DNA from: Halalkalibacter nanhaiisediminis
Lineage (GTDB): Bacteria; Bacillota; Bacilli; Bacillales; Bacillaceae_D
Direction of reading: 5' to 3'
Assembly: GCF_007830185.1 (NCBI RefSeq)
Contig: NZ_VLKZ01000010.1
Span: 45,304-109,303 of the forward strand
Length of the DNA: 64,000 bases
The notes beneath the pieces are model-generated. The model worked only from the letters and a program-made list of their open reading frames with translations. It searched no databases and had not been told where the DNA came from. Position numbers and translations under genes: made by a program. Positions 60,648 to 64,000 of the stretch are shown one piece after another (positions within the stretch are counted from its first letter, which is position 1; each line of letters starts with the position of its first letter).

Positions 60648-60680
60648 TAAAAAAGCCATAGATGCTAGCATCTATGGCTT
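60648..60680 (-). terminator. Terminator of the eight-tRNA operon
   Basis: AAGCCATAGATGCTAGCATCTATGGCTT is fully self-complementary, followed by TTTTTACAC on the minus strand, 18 nt after tRNA-Ala. It also serves the small plus-strand gene ending at 60645. Confidence 0.88.
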
Positions 60681-60697
60681 GAATAGTTTAAGTATAT

Positions 60698-60773
60698 TGG
60701 TGGAGCCTAGCGGGATCGAACCGCTGACCTCCTGCGTGCAAGGCAGGCGCTCTCCCAGCTGAGCTAAGGCCCC
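60698..60773 (-). tRNA. tRNA-Ala (TGC)
   Basis: Acceptor GGGGCCT, anticodon loop CTTGCAC (TGC) between CCTGC and GCAGG, T-arm GGTTCGATCC, CCA encoded. Confidence 0.97.
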
Positions 60774-60783
60774 GTATTCGTAT

Positions 60784-60858
60784 TGGAGCGGAAGACGGGA
60801 TTCGAACCCGCGACCCCCACCTTGGCAAGGTGGTGTTCTACCACTGAACTACTTCCGC
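60784..60858 (-). tRNA. tRNA-Gly (GCC)
   Basis: Acceptor GCGGAAG, anticodon loop TTGCCAA (GCC), T-arm GGTTCGAATCC, CCA encoded. Confidence 0.97.
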
Positions 60859-60879
60859 ATATTTAATAGTAATAAAAAA

Positions 60880-60952
60880 TGAGCCATGAAGGACTCGAAC
60901 CTTCGACCCTCTGATTAAAAGTCAGATGCTCTACCAACTGAGCTAATGGCTC
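60880..60952 (-). tRNA. tRNA-Lys (TTT), CCA not encoded
   Basis: Acceptor GAGCCAT, loop CTTTTAA (TTT), T-arm GGTTCGAGTCC. The 3' end is CTCA followed by TTTTT, so CCA must be added after transcription. Confidence 0.96.
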
Positions 60953-60957
60953 ATATA

Positions 60958-61032
60958 TGGCTGGGCTAGCTGGATTCGAACCAACGCATGACGGAATCAA
61001 AATCCGTTGCCTTACCGCTTGGCGATAGCCCA
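60958..61032 (-). tRNA. tRNA-Gln (TTG)
   Basis: Acceptor TGGGCTA, loop TTTTGAT (TTG) between ACGGA and TCCGT, T-arm GGTTCGAATCC, CCA encoded. Confidence 0.97.
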
Positions 61033-61040
61033 GTATGAAA

Positions 61041-61125
61041 TGGTGGAGGGGGACGGATTCGAACCGCCGAACCCTGAGGGAGCGGATTTACAGTCCGCCG
61101 CGTTTAGCCACTTCGCTACCCCTCC
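61041..61125 (-). tRNA. tRNA-Tyr (GTA)
   Basis: An 85-nt tRNA with a long variable arm (CTCCCTCAGGG), anticodon loop CTGTAAA (GTA), CCA encoded. Confidence 0.97.
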
Positions 61126-61135
61126 ATAATGAAGA

Positions 61136-61208
<73 letters not shown>

Positions 61209-61213
61209 ATATA

Positions 61214-61289
61214 TGGTGGAGGATGACGGGATCGAACCGCCGACCCCCTGCTTGTAAGGCAGGTGCTCTCCCAGCTGAGCTAATCCTCC
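61214..61289 (-). tRNA. tRNA-Val (TAC)
   Basis: Acceptor GGAGGAT, loop CTTACAA (TAC), T-arm GGTTCGATCC, CCA encoded. Confidence 0.97.
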
Positions 61290-61327
61290 AAAGTACAAGA
61301 TATGTAAGCATGTCCTGCACTAAATAA

Positions 61328-61399
61328 TGACCCGTACGGGATTCGAACCCGTGTTACCGCCGTGAAAGGGCGGTGTCTTAACCGCTTGACCAACGGGCC
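61328..61399 (-). tRNA. tRNA-Glu (TTC), CCA not encoded
   Basis: Acceptor GGCCCGT, loop CTTTCAC (TTC), T-arm GGTTCGAATCC. The 3' end GTCA is followed by TTATTTA. It is the first tRNA of the cluster in the direction of transcription. Confidence 0.96.
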
Positions 61400-61551
61400 T
61401 TATAAGCAAGTCTTTCTTGCTGACAAAAAGTATTATATCTAAATAAAAAAAAGAAAACAACCCCTTTTGCTAACTTTTTTATTTTTTTTAAGTTGTTAAT
61501 AAGAACATACATTCGGTATAATGAAAGAAAAATATATTTGAGGTGATATGA

Positions 61552-61728
61552 ATGAGCGAAGCGAGGCGTCACTCTCACGAAGAGTTACTTACTATTTTAG
61601 AATATATCCGAGACAAAGCAAAAGAAGAAACACGATTAGAAGTGGCTGAATGCATGCTTGATTATGGTATTGATATTAAATTAGTACGTGCAATTACAGG
61701 GCTTAGACAAAATCAAGTGGATAAATAA
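61552..61728 (+). CDS. Conserved-looking hypothetical small protein, 58 aa
   Basis: The frame from ATG 61552 has GAGGTGAT nicely placed upstream and a terminator 15 nt downstream, so it is very likely a gene. The 58 residues are hydrophilic and helical: HEELLTILEYIRDKAKEETRLEVAECMLDYGIDIKLVRAITGL. The C-terminal part (KLVRAITGLRQNQV) resembles the short helix-turn ends of Rpn/transposase-type proteins, but this is too weak to name a family. It is alone between tRNA-Glu and the DeoR-type regulator. Confidence 0.75.
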   Translation: MSEARRHSHEELLTILEYIRDKAKEETRLEVAECMLDYGIDIKLVRAITGLRQNQVDK

Positions 61729-61742
61729 TATTTTACATAAAA

Positions 61743-61772
61743 GAGACCCTTTTGATAAGGGTTCTTTTTTTT
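61743..61772 (+). terminator. Terminator of the 58-aa gene
   Basis: ACCCTT, loop TTGAT, AAGGGT, then TCTTTTTTTT on the plus strand. Confidence 0.85.
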
Positions 61773-61866
61773 ACTTAAAATAAATTATAATAACTTAAGT
61801 TGTTGCACAAACACTTAAAAACACTTACTATTATAGTAGCTTTTATAGAAAGGAAGGAAGGCTTTT

Positions 61867-62625
61867 ATGTATCAAGAAGAACGGTTAATGGCCATCATTG
61901 AACACTTAAAAGAGCAAAAACGCATTTCCGTAGAAGAAATATGTCAATTGTTTGGTGTCTCACGTGATACCGCAAGAAGAGATCTAGTCAGTCTTGAAGA
62001 GCAGGGGGCAATTATTCGTACACGTGGCGGAGCTCTTCTCCCTCAATTTCATGAACAAATTAAACCATACAATCAACGACTAGAAACCTTTTCTGAAGAA
62101 AAAAGAAAAATTGGTCAAGTAGGAGCTTCTCTTATTCGCTCTGGTGATTATATTTTGTTGGATGCTTCTACAACTGTTCAAGCTTGCGCAGAAGCGATCA
62201 CTATACCTTGTACAGTCGTGACAAACTCGATTCATCAAGCCACGTTACTTACAAGCAATCCGTCATCCATTCATGTTCATCTATTAGGAGGCATTCTTGA
62301 AAAAGAACATTTCTTCCTATATGGTCCCTCTGTCAAAGAATCACTGAGTCACTTCTTTGTGGATCGCGCTTTCTTAGGTGTCGTTGGCATTTCGGAACAT
62401 GGATTTACTGTAGCCCACGAAGGTGACGGTGCTGTTATGAAAGAGATGATTAAACAAGCAAAGCAAGTGATTATTCTTGCTGATGCTTCAAAATTCAACC
62501 AAACAAGCTTCTATCGCTTTGCTGGATTTGAAGATATTGATTTACTGATTACAAACGAAGAACCACCTAATGCTATAAAGGAAAAGCTTACAGATGCCAA
62601 TGTTGAATTGATGATTGTGTCATAA
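61867..62625 (+). CDS. DeoR-family transcriptional regulator
   Basis: The 252-residue protein has the DeoR winged helix at the N-terminus (RISVEEICQLFGVSRDTARRDLVSLEEQGAIIRTRGGAL). The DeoRC sugar-phosphate-binding domain follows, with DYILLDASTTVQACA, VVTNSIHQATLLTSN, LLGGIL and VIILADASKFNQTSFYRF. Such repressors respond to phosphorylated sugars. It is 12 nt upstream of a Cof-type HAD phosphatase, which suggests the regulator controls this phosphatase or a sugar-phosphate pathway. AGGAAGGAAGG lies before the ATG. The effector is unknown. Confidence 0.9.
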   Translation: MYQEERLMAIIEHLKEQKRISVEEICQLFGVSRDTARRDLVSLEEQGAIIRTRGGALLPQFHEQIKPYNQRLETFSEEKRKIGQVGASLIRSGDYILLDASTTVQACAEAITIPCTVVTNSIHQATLLTSNPSSIHVHLLGGILEKEHFFLYGPSVKESLSHFFVDRAFLGVVGISEHGFTVAHEGDGAVMKEMIKQAKQVIILADASKFNQTSFYRFAGFEDIDLLITNEEPPNAIKEKLTDANVELMIVS

Positions 62626-62637
62626 GGAGGCCATAAC

Positions 62638-63531
62638 GTGAAACCACTTATTTTTATTGATTTGGACGGTACTTTGTTAAACGAGCAGCAAGTCATTAGT
62701 ATTGAAAACATTAACGCAATCGAATGGGCACAAAAACGTGGTGCTGAGGTAATTATAGCCACAGGAAGAGCTTTCTTTGATGTACAACATATCCTTAAAC
62801 AAACTCCTCTAAAATTACGTATTATTAGCGCAAATGGCGCAGCAATTCATGACGAGAGCGGTTTGCTATTAAACGAGACAACTATGGAACAAAATGTGGG
62901 GAAGAAAGCAATTAGATGGCTTCATGAACAAGGATTTTATTATGAGGTGTTCACTCCTAAAGGTATCTTTAGCCCTTTTAATAGTCAATCATTATTAACA
63001 ATCGAAATTGATAAAGCATTTAGTGCAGATCCAACGATTGATCGCAATTCACTTGTCAATGCTGTTGCTAAGCAAAGGAATCAACAAGGATATCTCCCTA
63101 TTCATAACATAGAGGCTTTTCTCCAACAAGAGATCATCTACTATAATATCCTTGCCTTTACCTTTGATGAAATGAAACGAGAATACGGAAAAGAGTACTT
63201 CAGAAATGATGAACGACTTACAGTTGTCACTTCTTCCCCCCATAACTTTGAACTTATGGACGCAAAAGCATCAAAAGGTTTTGCTGCTGTCGCACTTGCC
63301 AACCGATTAAATCTCCCTCTAACAAATAGCCTCTCAATTGGAGACAGTGGCAATGATTTATCGTTGTTTGCCGTTACTAAAGAAAGTGCTGCGATGGGGA
63401 ATGCTGACAGCCTTGTGCAACACCTTGCCACATTCATAACAAAACCAAACTCCAAGGACGGTGTGGCCAACGCCATTTATCACTTTCTTAAACAATATCC
63501 TAAGGAATTGGTTCAGTTTGTTAGTGGTTAA
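62638..63531 (+). CDS. HAD-superfamily phosphatase, Cof/HAD-IIB type
   Basis: The start is GTG 62638, eight bases after AAGGAGG. The 297 residues carry HAD motif I FIDLDGTLLN (Asp8, Asp10), motif II in IISANGA, the Lys in DAKASKGFA and motif IV SIGDSGNDLSLF. A C2B cap lies between them (about 85-190). These cytosolic enzymes dephosphorylate sugar phosphates or flavin/pyridoxal phosphates. It is cotranscribed with the DeoR-type regulator, and a strong terminator follows. The substrate is unknown. Confidence 0.9.
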   Translation: MKPLIFIDLDGTLLNEQQVISIENINAIEWAQKRGAEVIIATGRAFFDVQHILKQTPLKLRIISANGAAIHDESGLLLNETTMEQNVGKKAIRWLHEQGFYYEVFTPKGIFSPFNSQSLLTIEIDKAFSADPTIDRNSLVNAVAKQRNQQGYLPIHNIEAFLQQEIIYYNILAFTFDEMKREYGKEYFRNDERLTVVTSSPHNFELMDAKASKGFAAVALANRLNLPLTNSLSIGDSGNDLSLFAVTKESAAMGNADSLVQHLATFITKPNSKDGVANAIYHFLKQYPKELVQFVSG

Positions 63532-63536
63532 TGAAT

Positions 63537-63590
63537 AAAAAGCACTTGAAGACTTATTGTGTGTTAATGGAGTCTTCAAGTGCTTTTTTT
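63537..63590 (+). terminator. Terminator of the DeoR-HAD operon
   Basis: AAAAAGCACTTGAAGACT, a 16-nt loop, AGTCTTCAAGTGC and TTTTTTT on the plus strand. Confidence 0.92.
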
Positions 63591-63660
63591 ATGTTGACTA
63601 AATCCATTCATTTTACATTACCGTGCTGCAATACTGACTATCAACTTATCATGAAATAGC

Positions 63661-63696
63661 AAAAAGCGTCGTTCAGCAATTGCTAAACGACGCATA
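63661..63696 (-). terminator. Terminator of the rRNA-tRNA operon
   Basis: GCGTCGTTTAGCAATTGCTGAACGACGC followed by TTTTTGC on the minus strand, just past tRNA-Thr (GGT). Confidence 0.88.
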
Positions 63697-63711
63697 ATAT
63701 ATGTATTCTTC

Positions 63712-63787
63712 TGGAGCTTCCAAGCGGATTCGAACCGCTGACCCCCACCTTACCATGGTGGTGCTCTACCGGCTGAGCTATGGAAGC
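63712..63787 (-). tRNA. tRNA-Thr (GGT)
   Basis: Acceptor GCTTCCA, anticodon loop ATGGTAA (GGT), T-arm GGTTCGAATCC, CCA encoded. It is the distal tRNA of the rRNA operon. Confidence 0.97.
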
Positions 63788-63795
63788 AAAAAAAA

Positions 63796-63870
63796 TGGCT
63801 CCACAGGTAGGACTCGAACCTACGACCGATCGGTTAACAGCCGATTGCTCTACCACTGAGCTACTGTGGA
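63796..63870 (-). tRNA. tRNA-Asn (GTT)
   Basis: Acceptor TCCACAG, anticodon loop CTGTTAA (GTT), T-arm GGTTCGAGTCC, CCA encoded. It follows 5S rRNA by a few bases. Confidence 0.97.
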
Positions 63871-63878
63871 ACAAAAAA

Positions 63879-63995
63879 GCCCGGCAACGTCCTACTCTCA
63901 CAGGGGGAAGCCCCCAACTACCATCGGCGCTGAAGAGCTTAACGACCGTGTTCGGCATGGGAACGGGTGTGGCCTCTTCGCTATCGCCACCAGAC
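63879..63995 (-). rRNA. rrf: 5S rRNA
   Basis: The minus strand has the Bacillus 5S landmarks: CTGGTGGCGATAGCGAAGAG, CCGTTCCCATGCCGAACACG, GTTAAGCTCTTCAGCGCC and TGTGAGAGTAGGACG. It is about 117 nt and essentially complete. The 16S and 23S genes would lie beyond the right edge. Confidence 0.97.
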
Positions 63996-64000
63996 TATTT

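Overview
The window looks like a chromosomal segment of a spore-forming, low-GC Bacillaceae. Supporting this are the sigW-rsiW-cdaA-cdaR-glmM-glmS gene order with a glmS ribozyme, spore coat transglutaminase Tgl, a Spo0E-type phosphatase, a Spo0M-like gene, two yybP-ykoY manganese riboswitches, Bacillus-type Fur and Zur boxes, and a 5S rRNA/tRNA cluster. No prophage, CRISPR array or insertion sequence was recognised. Most genes lie on the minus strand.

Layout: 1-3.9 kb holds a sugar-derivative catabolic operon (binding lipoprotein, zinc alcohol dehydrogenase, TIM-barrel epimerase) with CcpA/LacI-type operators, then a partial aldo/keto reductase. 4-8.6 kb holds a CNNM/CorC transporter and two TerC-family manganese exporters, each unit led by a Mn riboswitch; a Spo0M-like gene with an in-frame stop sits in the second unit. 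8.6-21 kb is mixed: an orphan membrane transporter, an MBL hydrolase, UbiB-like kinase and phasin-like protein, Tgl, an HD-GYP remnant, FmdA/FmdB, an aldo/keto reductase, and a shikimate group (aroD, a transporter-like protein, aroK). 22-27 kb is a persulfide-detoxification island under a CstR-type regulator with repeated operators. It contains a small membrane-protein gene interrupted by three in-frame TGA codons and nothing else.

28-29.3 kb is a CzrA/CzcD zinc-efflux pair. 29.7-37.3 kb is a Zur-box-controlled opine-metallophore-like locus: a nicotianamine-synthase-like enzyme, a five-part Nik/Opp ABC importer and a MATE transporter, but no opine dehydrogenase. 37.4-47.4 kb is a complete seven-gene Fur-box-controlled operon for a schizokinen/rhizobactin-type citrate-hydroxamate siderophore. 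47.5-52.7 kb holds a decayed metE fragment, an AlsT amino-acid/sodium symporter, a sensor kinase and a broken ketosynthase gene. 53-60.3 kb is the cell-envelope block (GlcN-6-P synthesis, c-di-AMP synthesis, SigW). 60.4-64 kb carries eight tRNAs, a small unknown gene, a DeoR/HAD pair and the 3' end of an rRNA operon (5S, tRNA-Asn, tRNA-Thr).

A common theme is metal and sulfur homeostasis: Mn export, Zn efflux, putative Zn metallophore uptake, Fe siderophore production and persulfide removal, each with its expected cis-regulatory signal. The most unusual objects are the triple-TGA gene at 26509-26694, the minimal metallophore locus, and the paired Mn riboswitches with stacked terminator hairpins.
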